From the NCBI GenBank assembly GCA_020638735.1, contig JACKHZ010000010.1:372001-436000 (forward strand): DNA of 64,000 nt, read 5' to 3'. Below, piece after piece: positions 41,271 through 53,262 of this stretch. Numbering within the stretch: position 1 is the stretch's first letter; each line of letters starts with the position of its first letter. A program made the position numbers and the translations under genes. The notes beneath the pieces are model-generated. The model saw only the letters and a program-made list of their open reading frames with translations. It did no database searches and was not told the DNA's origin. This stretch comes from Planctomycetota bacterium. GTDB lineage: Bacteria > Planctomycetota > UBA1135 > UBA2386.

Positions 41271-42313
41271 GCGAAGTGTTGCTCGTGCGCCTCTCGGCGA
41301 TGGGCGACCTCGTCCAGTCGCTGGGCGTCGTGGCTTCGCTGCGGGCGGTGAGGCCGGACTGGCGGTTGACGTTGGTGACGCAGCCGGAATGGTCGCCGCT
41401 GCTGGAGGGGTTCGTGGGGGTGCAGCGCGTTGTGCTCTTCGGCCGGCGCGGTGGCCTCGGTGGGCTGTTGGCGCTGCGTCGCGCGTTGGCCGGACAGCGC
41501 TTCGATCACGCCCTGGATCTGCAGGGCAACTGGAAGAGCGCGTTCGTCACGCGGCTGGCGCGTGTGGGGCAAAGGGTCGGGATGTGTGCGGGCTGGCGGC
41601 AGGAGCCGGCGAGTCGGGTGCTGCTGGATCGCCTGGTGACTTGCGCGGCCGACCCACACCCCGCGCGCGCCGCATGGGAGCTTGCCAAGGCGATCGCTCC
41701 AGATGCGCCGTTTCGCCTCGCCCGTCTCGTCGCTTCGGATGCAGAGCGCAGCTCTGAGGCCGCGCGGTTGCGGGACCTCGGCGTCGATCCTGCGCGGCCG
41801 TTCACGGCGATCGTGGTGACTGCCGGATCCGACCCGCGTGCGCTGCGGCCGAGGTTGTTCGGGGAACTGGCGAGGTCGGTGCCGCAGCCGGTTGCCGTCC
41901 TGGGGCCTGCCGAGGCCGCCGTGGGCGACGGAGACCTTCGCGATCTCGGGCTGCGGGTCGTGCTGCGGCACCGTGTGGGCGAGCTACGCCGTCTGGTGGC
42001 GCTCGGTGCGCTGCTCGGCGCGGCGGCGGGGGAGGTCGCGGGGCCGGACCAGGGCGCCACCCATGTCCTGCTCGCGGCTGGCGCCAGGGGGCGGGTGTGG
42101 TTCGGCAGCCAGGACCCACGTCGCACGGCACCGCCGCTCGGAGCAGCGTTGGTCCGCAGGGATCCGCCGGCGTGTCAGCCATGTCGGGAGCGCCGCTGTG
42201 CCAACCCGGGAGGCGTCGTCTGCATGGACTTCGGCCTGGACGACACGGTGGTGGTGCCGTCGCGCCTGCCGGCCGACTCGGTGGCCTCCGCCGACGAGGG
42301 GCGAGCCCTCTAG
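41267..42313 (+). CDS. GT9-family glycosyltransferase (heptosyltransferase-like)
   Basis: 348 aa from a GTG overlapping the GT39 stop in GTGA. Start motif SEVLLVRLSAMGDLVQSLGV matches heptosyltransferases (LxIxxxxxIGDxxxTLP). C-terminal markers are GPDQGATHVLLAAGARGRVW, FGSQDPRRTAPP and the Cys-rich end CQPCRERRCANPGGVVC, usual in this group. GT9 enzymes add heptose or similar sugars to LPS-type glycolipids using ADP-heptose on the cytoplasmic face. With GT39 and LAB_N it points to an outer-membrane glycolipid. Typical heptosyltransferases have a more extended acceptor loop; specificity cannot be told. Confidence 0.88.
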   Translation: MSEVLLVRLSAMGDLVQSLGVVASLRAVRPDWRLTLVTQPEWSPLLEGFVGVQRVVLFGRRGGLGGLLALRRALAGQRFDHALDLQGNWKSAFVTRLARVGQRVGMCAGWRQEPASRVLLDRLVTCAADPHPARAAWELAKAIAPDAPFRLARLVASDAERSSEAARLRDLGVDPARPFTAIVVTAGSDPRALRPRLFGELARSVPQPVAVLGPAEAAVGDGDLRDLGLRVVLRHRVGELRRLVALGALLGAAAGEVAGPDQGATHVLLAAGARGRVWFGSQDPRRTAPPLGAALVRRDPPACQPCRERRCANPGGVVCMDFGLDDTVVVPSRLPADSVASADEGRAL

Positions 42314-42352
42314 CTGCTTGTGGTCGGGGCTGCGAACTGCTTCGCTGCCGCA

Positions 42353-42724
42353 ATGCCGTTGCCGCAGCCAGGTCCCCACGACGCCGCCGTGCTCGAGACT
42401 TTCCCCAACCCGAACGTCGGGCGGGACTACGAGATCGAGTTCGAGTGCCCTGAGTTCACCTGCGTGTGCCCCAAGACCGGACAGCCCGACTTCGCGACCA
42501 TCCGCATCCGCTATGTGCCGGACCACGCGTGCGTCGAGCTGAAGAGCCTGAAGCTCTACCTGTGGAGCTTCCGCGACGTCGGCGCCTTCCACGAGAAGGT
42601 GACCAACGACATCTGCGACGACCTGGTCGGTTTGCTCGCGCCGCGGCGGTTGACCGTGCGTGGCGAGTTCAAGGTGCGTGGTGGGATCACCACGACGGTG
42701 ACCTGCGAGCATCGCCGCGGCTGA
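42353..42724 (+). CDS. queF: preQ0 reductase (7-cyano-7-deazaguanine reductase), short type
   Basis: 123 aa from the ATG at 42353; an earlier GTG at 42320 would add 11 unlikely residues. It is the short, unimodular YkvM-type QueF, which reduces preQ0 to preQ1 with NADPH in queuosine synthesis. Visible marks: nucleophile Cys39 in FTCVCPKTGQPDFATI, the NADPH-binding motif ELKSLKLYLWSF, and FHEKVTNDICDDLV with the catalytic Glu. No other queuosine gene is nearby. It starts 39 bp after the GT9 gene, so it may be read from the same message, but no preQ1 riboswitch is visible upstream. Confidence 0.93.
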   Translation: MPLPQPGPHDAAVLETFPNPNVGRDYEIEFECPEFTCVCPKTGQPDFATIRIRYVPDHACVELKSLKLYLWSFRDVGAFHEKVTNDICDDLVGLLAPRRLTVRGEFKVRGGITTTVTCEHRRG

Positions 42725-42809
42725 TCGCTTCGTTCGCCCGGGATTTTGTGTCGACGACGGTCGGGTGCGTGTCGATCCTGCGGGAGCCCTGTAGAAGGGG
42801 GGCGTGAGA

Positions 42810-44069
42810 ATGCGCTGGTTACGCCGAGGGCTCCTCGTGGTCGCCTTCGGTTGTCTTTGGCTGAACGTGTTCGACGATCCGCCGCTTCGGACTGCCCCCT
42901 ACCTGCAGGACGTCACGGTCGATGGCGCGACGATCGCGATGATCACCGCCGCGCCGGTAGCTGCCCAGGTCGTGGTGACGAACGCGGCTGGAGCGCGGGT
43001 GGCCGAGCTCCGCGACGAGGCGTGCCGTCGCCATGTCTTGCGTGTCGAGGGGCTGCAGCCAGGGCAAGAATACGGTTACGAGGTGCGGCTCGCGGACGGT
43101 CGCGTCGAGTCGGGACGGCTACGCACCCCGCCGAGCGGCGATTCGGCGCCGGTGCGCTTCGCGTTCGTCGGTGACTCCGGGGGGCAGCCTTGGTGGGTGT
43201 GGTTGCAGCGGACACCCATCCTGCACTTGCCGGCCGCCTGGCAGTGGTTGCCGACCCGATCCGAGGTGACGCGTATCGGCGCGGCGATGGCGGCCGATGG
43301 TCCCGACTTCGCGCTGCACCTCGGCGACATCGTCTACCCCGAAGGGCTGCACGCGCACTATTCGAGCGGCTACTTCCGCCCGTTCGCCGAACTGGGCCGC
43401 AACACTCCGGTCTACGCGCTGCTCGGCAACCACGACTTCCTCGACGTGGCGGGGTTGCAGGCGCTGCAGAACTTCCCGGGGTCTCGTGGGGCGCTGACGG
43501 GCGACGGGAGGTGCTTCACCTTCGCCTGGGGGGCCGTGCGGGTGATCGTGCTGGACCTGAATACCCGCTTGGAGTCGGGTCACCCTTGCGAGCGGTACCT
43601 GCTCGAGCAGTTGGCGCTGTGCCCGGAGCCGTGGGTGGTCGTGGCGAGTCACTTCCCGATGCTCAGCGCGTCCCGGCAGAAGGACCGGCCTGACCTGTGC
43701 TTGTCGCTGGCGCCCGTGTTGGAGGAGTGGGGAGTGACCCTCTATCTGAGCGGGCATGACCACTGCTACCAGCGCTTCGGGCCGTCTCCGGTCGCCCCGG
43801 TGCCCCTGATCGTCAGTGGCGGCGGGGGCAAGTCCCTCTACGATATCAGTCGGGATCCGCGGATCGCCGGCCGCGCCGAGCGCCTCGCCAGTGCCTACCA
43901 CTGGTGCCAGGCCGAAGTGGCCGGCGCGAGCATGGAGGTGCACGCCCGGGGCCTCGACGGCGAGGTTCTGGACACCTTCCGGATCGCGCTGCCCGAGGGT
44001 GAGTCGCTGGAGCGTATTCGAAAGCGGAACCCGGCGCGCGCGGCTCGGATCGAAGCCCTCGGGCGGTAG
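42810..44069 (+). CDS. Exported metallophosphoesterase with purple acid phosphatase-like N-domain
   Basis: 419 aa. The ATG at 42810 is preferred because AAGGGGGG lies 7 bases upstream; a GTG two codons earlier sits too near that site. A signal-like hydrophobic helix (LLVVAFGCLWLNVF) is followed by an FN3-like beta domain (PYLQDVTVDGATIAMITAAP) as in purple acid phosphatases. The dimetal core is complete: FAFVGDSGGQ (Asp near 122), LHLGDIVYPEG, LLGNHDF (Asn207, His208), VVASHFPM and LSGHDHCYQR (GHDH). A FVGDS start and the metal-ligand Tyr characteristic of purple acid phosphatase is not evident, so the ion pair may differ. Likely hydrolyses phosphoesters outside the cytoplasm. It ends 342 bp before the 16S gene. 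Confidence 0.9.
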   Translation: MRWLRRGLLVVAFGCLWLNVFDDPPLRTAPYLQDVTVDGATIAMITAAPVAAQVVVTNAAGARVAELRDEACRRHVLRVEGLQPGQEYGYEVRLADGRVESGRLRTPPSGDSAPVRFAFVGDSGGQPWWVWLQRTPILHLPAAWQWLPTRSEVTRIGAAMAADGPDFALHLGDIVYPEGLHAHYSSGYFRPFAELGRNTPVYALLGNHDFLDVAGLQALQNFPGSRGALTGDGRCFTFAWGAVRVIVLDLNTRLESGHPCERYLLEQLALCPEPWVVVASHFPMLSASRQKDRPDLCLSLAPVLEEWGVTLYLSGHDHCYQRFGPSPVAPVPLIVSGGGGKSLYDISRDPRIAGRAERLASAYHWCQAEVAGASMEVHARGLDGEVLDTFRIALPEGESLERIRKRNPARAARIEALGR

Positions 44070-44411
44070 CGACCCGGGGCGAGCGCCGAGTAGATAGCCG
44101 TTGCCGTAACCTGTTGTTCAGTTGCGGTTTACGAGGCACATCGAAAAATCTGTGACTGCTTGCTTGCGTCTTGATCCCGACCTCGCTAACTTCCCCCGCC
44201 CGCCTGAGAGCGAGAAACTCCTCGACGGCGGCTGATCTTTGGCATTCTGGGTGGCCTCGAAAGAAAGCGTGTGAGCTTTTTGAGGCTCGGATGCGCCAGC
44301 GGAAGTTGGAGCAAGCCGGGCAAGCCGCTCGTGCGAGTGCGTGACCGCGAGGTTGCGTGCTGGTGCGGGTAAGCGACAAGCCAAGAGAACCCTGTCTCTC
44401 TGAAGAAACAT
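44070..44411 (+). promoter_or_regulatory. rrn operon promoter/leader region
   Basis: 342 bp with no gene between the metallophosphoesterase stop and 16S. It should hold the rRNA promoter. A weak candidate is TTGCTT at 44160-44165 with CTAACT near 44186-44191 (20-base gap, too long to be firm), followed by a GC-rich discriminator-like cccccgccc. At about 44233 tgatctttggcat resembles a boxA antitermination element. The later part contains the 16S processing stem arm (separate entry). The rest is unremarkable. Confidence 0.5.
44248..44275 (+). repeat. Left arm of the 16S rRNA processing stem
   Basis: tgggtggcctcga then a 3-6 base imperfect stretch and gcgtgtgag. The complementary arm is 46009-46035 after 16S (ttcacacgcc then tcgaggccaccca): a 13-bp perfect pair plus a second 8-9 bp block around a small internal loop. 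It would bring the 16S ends together for RNase III cleavage. Confidence 0.85.
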
Positions 44412-45969
<1,558 letters not shown>

Positions 45970-45980
45970 TAAGGAAAACT

Positions 45981-45998
45981 GCCGACATACGTGTCGGC
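45981..45998 (+). other. UNCG-tetraloop hairpin just after 16S
   Basis: Seven perfect base pairs (gccgaca / tgtcggc) closed by a tacg loop, 12 bases after the 16S end. UNCG loops are exceptionally stable in RNA; a role in 16S 3'-end maturation is an inference. Confidence 0.8.
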
Positions 45999-46008
45999 AT
46001 CACAGGGG

Positions 46009-46035
46009 TTCACACGCCCTAATCGAGGCCACCCA
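46009..46035 (+). repeat. Right arm of the 16S rRNA processing stem
   Basis: Reverse complement of the leader block at 44248-44275: tcgaggccaccca pairs with tgggtggcctcga, and cacacgc pairs with gcgtgtg. Confidence 0.85.
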
Positions 46036-46118
46036 ATTTTCTCCTCTCCGGCGAACGCCAGGTGGAAGAGAAGACAAGCGACTTTGGTCCGGCTGCGCTT
46101 TTGCGCGCCAGGCCTTCA

Positions 46119-46130
46119 AGCTCTTTGACA
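46119..46130 (+). promoter_or_regulatory. boxA-like antitermination element in the rRNA spacer
   Basis: agctctttgaca is close to the consensus TGCTCTTTAACA of rRNA boxA, which recruits NusB-NusE, and lies about 50 bases ahead of 23S where spacer boxA elements occur. Confidence 0.6.
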
Positions 46131-46134
46131 AGTT

Positions 46135-46150
46135 GGGTTGGTGGAACGAG
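46135..46150 (+). repeat. Left arm of the 23S rRNA processing stem
   Basis: gggttggtggaacgag, 16 bases, perfectly complementary to 49148-49163 downstream of 23S; imperfect pairing (gagtgagaat with ttcacactc) extends the stem to the 23S ends. Confidence 0.9.
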
Positions 46151-46178
46151 ATCGTTGAGGATCTCGAGTGAGAATCAG

Positions 46179-49117
<2,939 letters not shown>

Positions 49118-49147
49118 ATCATTCACACTCGAAGTGATCTTCGACGA

Positions 49148-49163
49148 CTCGTTCCACCAACCC
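49148..49163 (+). repeat. Right arm of the 23S rRNA processing stem
   Basis: ctcgttccaccaaccc is the exact reverse complement of 46135-46150 before 23S, forming a 16-bp stem that encloses the whole 23S gene. Confidence 0.9.
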
Positions 49164-49175
49164 AGCATTCTCCTC

Positions 49176-49200
49176 CGACGTGCGGCTCCGCCGCTCGTCG
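49176..49200 (+). other. Hairpin in the 23S-5S spacer
   Basis: cgacg-t-gcggc-tcc-gccgc-t-cgtcg: two five-pair helices separated by a T-T mismatch, with a three-base loop, 13 bases before 5S. Probably a processing signal for 5S. Confidence 0.7.
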
Positions 49201-49212
49201 TTGGAAAGCGCC

Positions 49213-49321
49213 TCCCGGTGCCCATACCTGGCTGGAAATACCCGTTCCCTTTCCGAACACGGCAGTCAAGCAGCCAGGGCCGATGATAGTGCTCTGCGCG
49301 AAAGTAGGTCAGTGCCGGGTC
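49213..49321 (+). rRNA. rrf: 5S ribosomal RNA (short, about 109 nt)
   Basis: The terminal helix pairs cccggtgc with gtgccggg; internal marks include the ttccgaacacgg loop and cgatgatagtgctctgcgcg aligning with conserved helices IV/V. The length is near 109 nt rather than ~120, matching the minimal-size 5S reported for planctomycetes, which lacks part of a helix. Ends are estimated from the terminal pairing. Confidence 0.93.
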
Positions 49322-49331
49322 ATTCTTACTC

Positions 49332-49372
49332 AGCCTCGTCGATCCTCTGGATCGGCGAGGCTGTTTCGTTTT
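49332..49372 (+). terminator. Rho-independent terminator of the rrn operon
   Basis: agcctcgtcgatcc-tct-ggatcggcgaggct gives a 14-pair stem (one G-T) with a three-base loop, directly followed by gtttcgtttt. It starts 11 bases after 5S. This is the clearest intrinsic terminator in the window. Confidence 0.95.
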
Positions 49373-49560
49373 GCGGGCAGACCGAGATTCGGCCGGCGTC
49401 GTCTTGCTGCGAAGATGGCCGCGAGGGCTGCCGATGACTGCCTGCCTGTCGCATGCGAGGCTCTGCCTCATCCGGCTGCCGGTTGTCTGGCATCGGTCTG
49501 ACTGGATCTCTAGCCTGCAGCGCTGGGCCGCACGGTTGTCGCTGTGGCTCACCCATTCTC

Positions 49561-50427
49561 ATGAGAATCGTCGAGTTGTTCGGGGCGCGCGCCCCGGTGA
49601 TCTCCTTCGAGTTCTTCCCGCCGAAAACGGAGGAGGGGGTTGAGGCCCTCTACGAGACGGTGGAACGGCTACGCCCCTGCCGGCCGTCCTTCGTGTCCGT
49701 GACCTACGGCGCAGGAGGGAGCACAAGGGATCGGACCCTCCAGTTGGTTGCGCGCATTCAGCGCGACCTGGGCATGACGACAATGGCTCACTTGACCTGC
49801 GTCGGTAGCACAAGGGATGAGATCCGCGACACCCTGAAGCGCCTTCATGACTCGGGCATCCGAAACGTCTTGGCGCTCCGTGGGGATCCGCCCCAGGGCC
49901 AGGCTGAGTTCAAACCGGTGGAGGGTGGCTTTGGCTTTGCCACCGAACTGGTCGCGTTCATCAGGGAATCCGGGCTCGATTTCTGCATCGGCGCTGCCTG
50001 CTACCCTGAAGGGCACGTCGAGTGCGGGGACCTGGAACTGGATCTTCGTCACCTGGTCGCCAAGGTTCAGGCCGGAGCGGACTTCCTGGTCAGCCAGCTG
50101 TTCTTCGACAACGCCGACTATCAAGCGTTCGTGCGCCGGGCTCGTTCGGCCGGGATCTCCGTGCCGATCGTGCCAGGCATCATGCCGGTGACCAACACCA
50201 GCCAGACCGAGCGGTTCACCAAGATGTGTGGCGCCCGCATCCCCCAGGAGCTCTATCGACGACTTCGCATCGTCGACGGTGATCCAAGCGCCGTGGTCGC
50301 AACTGGCGTGCAGTGGGCCGTCGATCAGGGGCGCGCGCTGCTCGCGAGTGGAGCACCCGGACTGCACTTCTACACGCTCAACCGCAGTTCGGCGACGCTT
50401 GCCGTCCATGCGGCGCTCGGCCTCTGA
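49561..50427 (+). CDS. metF: 5,10-methylenetetrahydrofolate reductase
   Basis: 288 aa from the ATG at 49561, which gives MRIVELFGARAPVISFEFFP; the frame is open for 108 bp upstream without family sequence and no ribosome site is seen. This FAD-dependent TIM-barrel enzyme makes 5-methyl-THF for methionine synthesis. Marks: SFEFFPPKTEEG, FVSVTYGAGGSTRDRT, AHLTCVGSTRDEI, VLALRGDPP, GAACYPEGH, GADFLVSQLFFDNADY, GIMPVTN and the C-terminal LHFYTLNRS. Length is normal for bacterial MetF. The 188 bp between the rrn terminator and metF hold no recognised riboswitch or gene. It converges on recD2 with a 17-bp gap. Confidence 0.95.
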   Translation: MRIVELFGARAPVISFEFFPPKTEEGVEALYETVERLRPCRPSFVSVTYGAGGSTRDRTLQLVARIQRDLGMTTMAHLTCVGSTRDEIRDTLKRLHDSGIRNVLALRGDPPQGQAEFKPVEGGFGFATELVAFIRESGLDFCIGAACYPEGHVECGDLELDLRHLVAKVQAGADFLVSQLFFDNADYQAFVRRARSAGISVPIVPGIMPVTNTSQTERFTKMCGARIPQELYRRLRIVDGDPSAVVATGVQWAVDQGRALLASGAPGLHFYTLNRSSATLAVHAALGL

Positions 50428-50444
50428 TCCACACTGCCCACGCT

Positions 50445-52721
50445 TCATTCGGTCGGCGCCGCCGGCCATTGGAACAACCCGTCGTCTTCGGCCGCGCGCG
50501 GCTCGTGCTCGGGGTGGATGCCGTCGAGGCGTCGAAGATCCCGCAGGCGTTCTCTCAATCCCGAGTGGCGGCGACCGTCGTCGTTGTTCTTGACCGCCAT
50601 CTCGAGCGCCTTGCGTGAGCCAACGACGACGACCAACTTCTTGCCGCGCGTGATCGCCGTGTAGAGCAGCGACCGCCGCAGCATCAGGAAGTGGTCCGTC
50701 GTTACGGGCACGATGATCGCGGGGTATTCGCTGCCCTGCGAGCGATGAACGGAGATCGCGTAGGCCGGCAACAGGTCTCCGAGCTCCTCGAAGCCGTACT
50801 GGTGCTCGCGGTCAGGAAATCGCACGTACGCCTTCGCCGCGTGTGTGTCGAGGTAGGTGAGCCTGCCGACGTCGCCGTTCCACACCTCGCGGTCGTAGTC
50901 GTTGCGGATCTGCATGACCTTGTCGCCGATCCGATAGCGCTTGCCGCCTCGCTCGACCTCGATCTGACCCGGATTGAGCAGGTCCTGCAGGTCACGATTG
51001 AGCGCGTCGGCGCCGACCTCGCCGCGATACATCGGGCAAAGGACCTGAACGTCGTTCATCGGGTCCAACCCGAATCGCCGCGGAATGCGCGACGCGATCA
51101 TCTCGCGCAGCAGGACACGCGCCTGACTGGAACTGTCCGCCTCGACGAAGAAGAAGTCGCCGACGTCGCCTCCGCTCGGGACCTTGCCCTCGAGCATCTC
51201 GTGGGCGACTCGCACGATGTCCGATCCCGTCTGTTGGCGGAAGATCCGCGTCAGTGCCGTCGTGCAGACCCGTCCGCTGGCGATGATGTCGGCCAAGACG
51301 TTGCCCGGGCCTACCGACGGCAGTTGGTGCTGGTCGCCGACGAACACCACCTTCATCTTGGGCGGCACTGCTGCCAACAAGCTGTAGGCTAGCTGCACGT
51401 CGAGCATCGAGGCCTCGTCGACGACCAACATGTCGCCCGCGAGCGGACTGTCGCTGTCGCGCGCGAAGCGGTTGGCACCGGGGGTGAACTCGAGCAGGCG
51501 ATGCAGCGTCGAGGCCGCGTGCCCTGTGGATTCTTCGAGGCGCTTGGCCGCTCGCCCGGTCGGCGCGGCCAGCAGCAGCGTCAGCTGCTTCTGTGCCAGG
51601 ATCTGGACGAGCGCGCGCACGATGGTCGTCTTGCCGACGCCCGGGCCGCCGGTGATCACCGACACCGGCTCGCGCAGTGCACGCACGATCGCGTCCGACT
51701 GCGACGCTGCGAGCGACATGCCCGACACCTGCGCGAACCAAGCGACAGCCGCCTCCGGCCGCAGCGGCAGCTTGGGAGGGTTGCTGCGCAGCAGGCGATC
51801 CAGTGCACGTGCGACGCCGTCCTCTGCGACAGCCAGCGCCGCGGGGTAGACGATTGGCTCCGGGTCGTCGTGCAGCAGATCGGGACCGGGAGGCAATTGC
51901 CGCGCGACGCGGCCAATCTTCGCCAGCTCAGGAACGCGCGACGCCAACGCCGTCGGTGCGCAGCCGATCAGTTCGGCAGTGCGGTGCAACAGCGCGGCCT
52001 CCGGCAAGTAGCAATGGCCTTCGCGCGCAGCCTGCGCGAGCTGGAACTCCAACGCAGCGTCGAGTCGCTCCGGCGCTTCGGGGGCGATGCCGAGCTGTCC
52101 GGCGAGGCGGTCCGCGATCCGGAAGCCGACGCCGATCACGTCGTCTGCCAGGCGATACGGGTTGGCCTGCACCAGCGCCGAAGCGTTGGTGCCGTAGCGC
52201 TTGACGATGCGCGCGGCCAGACCGGCACCGAGCCCATGCTGGCGCAAGAACACCAACACGTTCTGCAGGTCGTGCTGTGCCTTCACGGCGTCGGTGAGCT
52301 CCTTCACCTTCTTGCTGCCGAGCCCGTGCACCTGGCGGAGCCGAGCCGGCTCCTGCTCGATCACGCGCAGTGTGTCCTCGCCGAACTCGTCGACGATGCG
52401 CTTGGCGATCGCCGGCCCGACGCCTTTGACCAGGCCCGACGCCAGATATGCCTCGATGCCAGCGCGAGAGCTCGGTGCGATGGCCTCGAAGCGTTCCACC
52501 TTGACCTGCCGGCCGAACTTCGGGTGCGCCTCGGCACTGCCGGTGACCCGAAGGCGCTGTCCCTCCTTCAGCTGGGCCAGGGGTCCGACCAGCGTAACCT
52601 CCTCTCCTCCGGCATCTTCGGTTAGGCGCAACACCGCCCAGCCGCTGTCCGGGTTGCGGAACGTGAAGCGTTCGATCGTGCCTTCCAGGGTCACGCAGCC
52701 GGGCTGACTGGGCTTGTCCAT
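50445..52721 (-). CDS. recD2: RecD2-type ATP-dependent DNA helicase
   Basis: 758 aa with the ATG at 52721; starts at 52745 or 52787 would lengthen it by 8 or 22 residues, and none has a ribosome site. The N-terminal part begins VTLEGTIERFTFRNPDSGWA (OB-like), then helix-hairpin-helix repeats (LASGLVKGVGPAIAKRIVDE, LRQVHGLGSKKV), the RecD2 N-domain. The superfamily 1B core has Walker A GGPGVGKTT near residue 358, VVDEASMLD (motif II), GDQHQLPSVGPG (III), and the C-terminal ISVHRSQGSEY and LYTAITRGKKLV motifs. It is a 5'-3' helicase that works without RecBC. No RecB or RecC is adjacent. It is divergent from rpsU by 160 bp. Confidence 0.95.
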   Translation of the reverse strand: MDKPSQPGCVTLEGTIERFTFRNPDSGWAVLRLTEDAGGEEVTLVGPLAQLKEGQRLRVTGSAEAHPKFGRQVKVERFEAIAPSSRAGIEAYLASGLVKGVGPAIAKRIVDEFGEDTLRVIEQEPARLRQVHGLGSKKVKELTDAVKAQHDLQNVLVFLRQHGLGAGLAARIVKRYGTNASALVQANPYRLADDVIGVGFRIADRLAGQLGIAPEAPERLDAALEFQLAQAAREGHCYLPEAALLHRTAELIGCAPTALASRVPELAKIGRVARQLPPGPDLLHDDPEPIVYPAALAVAEDGVARALDRLLRSNPPKLPLRPEAAVAWFAQVSGMSLAASQSDAIVRALREPVSVITGGPGVGKTTIVRALVQILAQKQLTLLLAAPTGRAAKRLEESTGHAASTLHRLLEFTPGANRFARDSDSPLAGDMLVVDEASMLDVQLAYSLLAAVPPKMKVVFVGDQHQLPSVGPGNVLADIIASGRVCTTALTRIFRQQTGSDIVRVAHEMLEGKVPSGGDVGDFFFVEADSSSQARVLLREMIASRIPRRFGLDPMNDVQVLCPMYRGEVGADALNRDLQDLLNPGQIEVERGGKRYRIGDKVMQIRNDYDREVWNGDVGRLTYLDTHAAKAYVRFPDREHQYGFEELGDLLPAYAISVHRSQGSEYPAIIVPVTTDHFLMLRRSLLYTAITRGKKLVVVVGSRKALEMAVKNNDDGRRHSGLRERLRDLRRLDGIHPEHEPRAAEDDGLFQWPAAPTE

Positions 52722-52881
52722 GCAGAACTTGGGGCGCAGCCGCATTGTCAACAGGCGGCGATCCGCTAAGGTGTTGCGCCCTTTCACCCGTTCGGGTGTC
52801 GGGCGGCACGATACGTCAGTCGCGTGCCTCCTGCCATCAGGCGACGGGCTTTGCCGTCACTACCTCCCTGCCACTTTCCGA

Positions 52882-53244
52882 ATGATCCGCGTTCAGGTCC
52901 GCCCCAACGAGCCGCTCGAGGCCGCGCTGCGTCGCTTCAAGCGCCAGTGCAACTACGCCGGCATCTTCCGTCTCGCCAAGAAGCACGCCTATCACGAGAA
53001 GTCGAGCGACAAGCGTCGTCGCGAAGAGCGTGAGCGCCTGCGCAACATCATGATGGCCGAACGCAAGCGCGGCGGCGGCTCGGGTGGCCGCAGCAACAAG
53101 AAGCGTCGTACGCGTGGCGGCAAGGGCAACGATCGTCGCAACGATCAGCCGGACTTCGATCCGTTGACCGCGGACACGACGCTGCAGAAGCCCGAGACGA
53201 CGAGCCAGGCGACGACGCAGACCGCGGCGACGTCGCGCGCGTAG
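52882..53244 (+). CDS. rpsU: Ribosomal protein S21 with long C-terminal tail
   Basis: 120 aa; bS21 is normally ~60-75. The first ~60 residues are the standard S21: MIRVQVRPNEPLEAALRRFK, then RQCNYAGIFRLAKKHAYHEK and RRREERERLRNIM, helical and basic. The remaining ~55 are a low-complexity tail: Arg/Gly/Lys-rich (RKRGGGSGGRSNKKRRTRGG) and then acidic/Thr/Gln-rich (LTADTTLQKPETTSQATTQT). No Shine-Dalgarno precedes the ATG (ccactttccga), although S21 sits beside the anti-SD in the 30S head. It is followed 18 bp later by the RluA-type gene, so the two are probably cotranscribed. Confidence 0.93.
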   Translation: MIRVQVRPNEPLEAALRRFKRQCNYAGIFRLAKKHAYHEKSSDKRRREERERLRNIMMAERKRGGGSGGRSNKKRRTRGGKGNDRRNDQPDFDPLTADTTLQKPETTSQATTQTAATSRA

Positions 53245-53262
53245 CCTTGCAGCGCTGGCGCG

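Larger units (their letters stand above)
45970..46178 (+). other. 16S-23S internal transcribed spacer without tRNA
   Basis: About 209 bp. It holds no tRNA-like cloverleaf. A perfect hairpin gccgaca-tacg-tgtcggc (45981-45998) carries a UNCG-type tetraloop. The right arm of the 16S processing stem is 46009-46035. agctctttgaca at 46119-46130 closely resembles a boxA antitermination element. The left arm of the 23S stem follows at 46135-46150. Confidence 0.85.

Noticed and set aside
45970..46178. tRNA gene in the 16S-23S spacer
   Set aside because: No acceptor stem, anticodon loop or GTTCRA-type T-loop could be found.
49373..49560. SAM- or cobalamin-type riboswitch before metF
   Set aside because: No conserved riboswitch core was recognisable in the 188 bp; only ordinary short inverted repeats.
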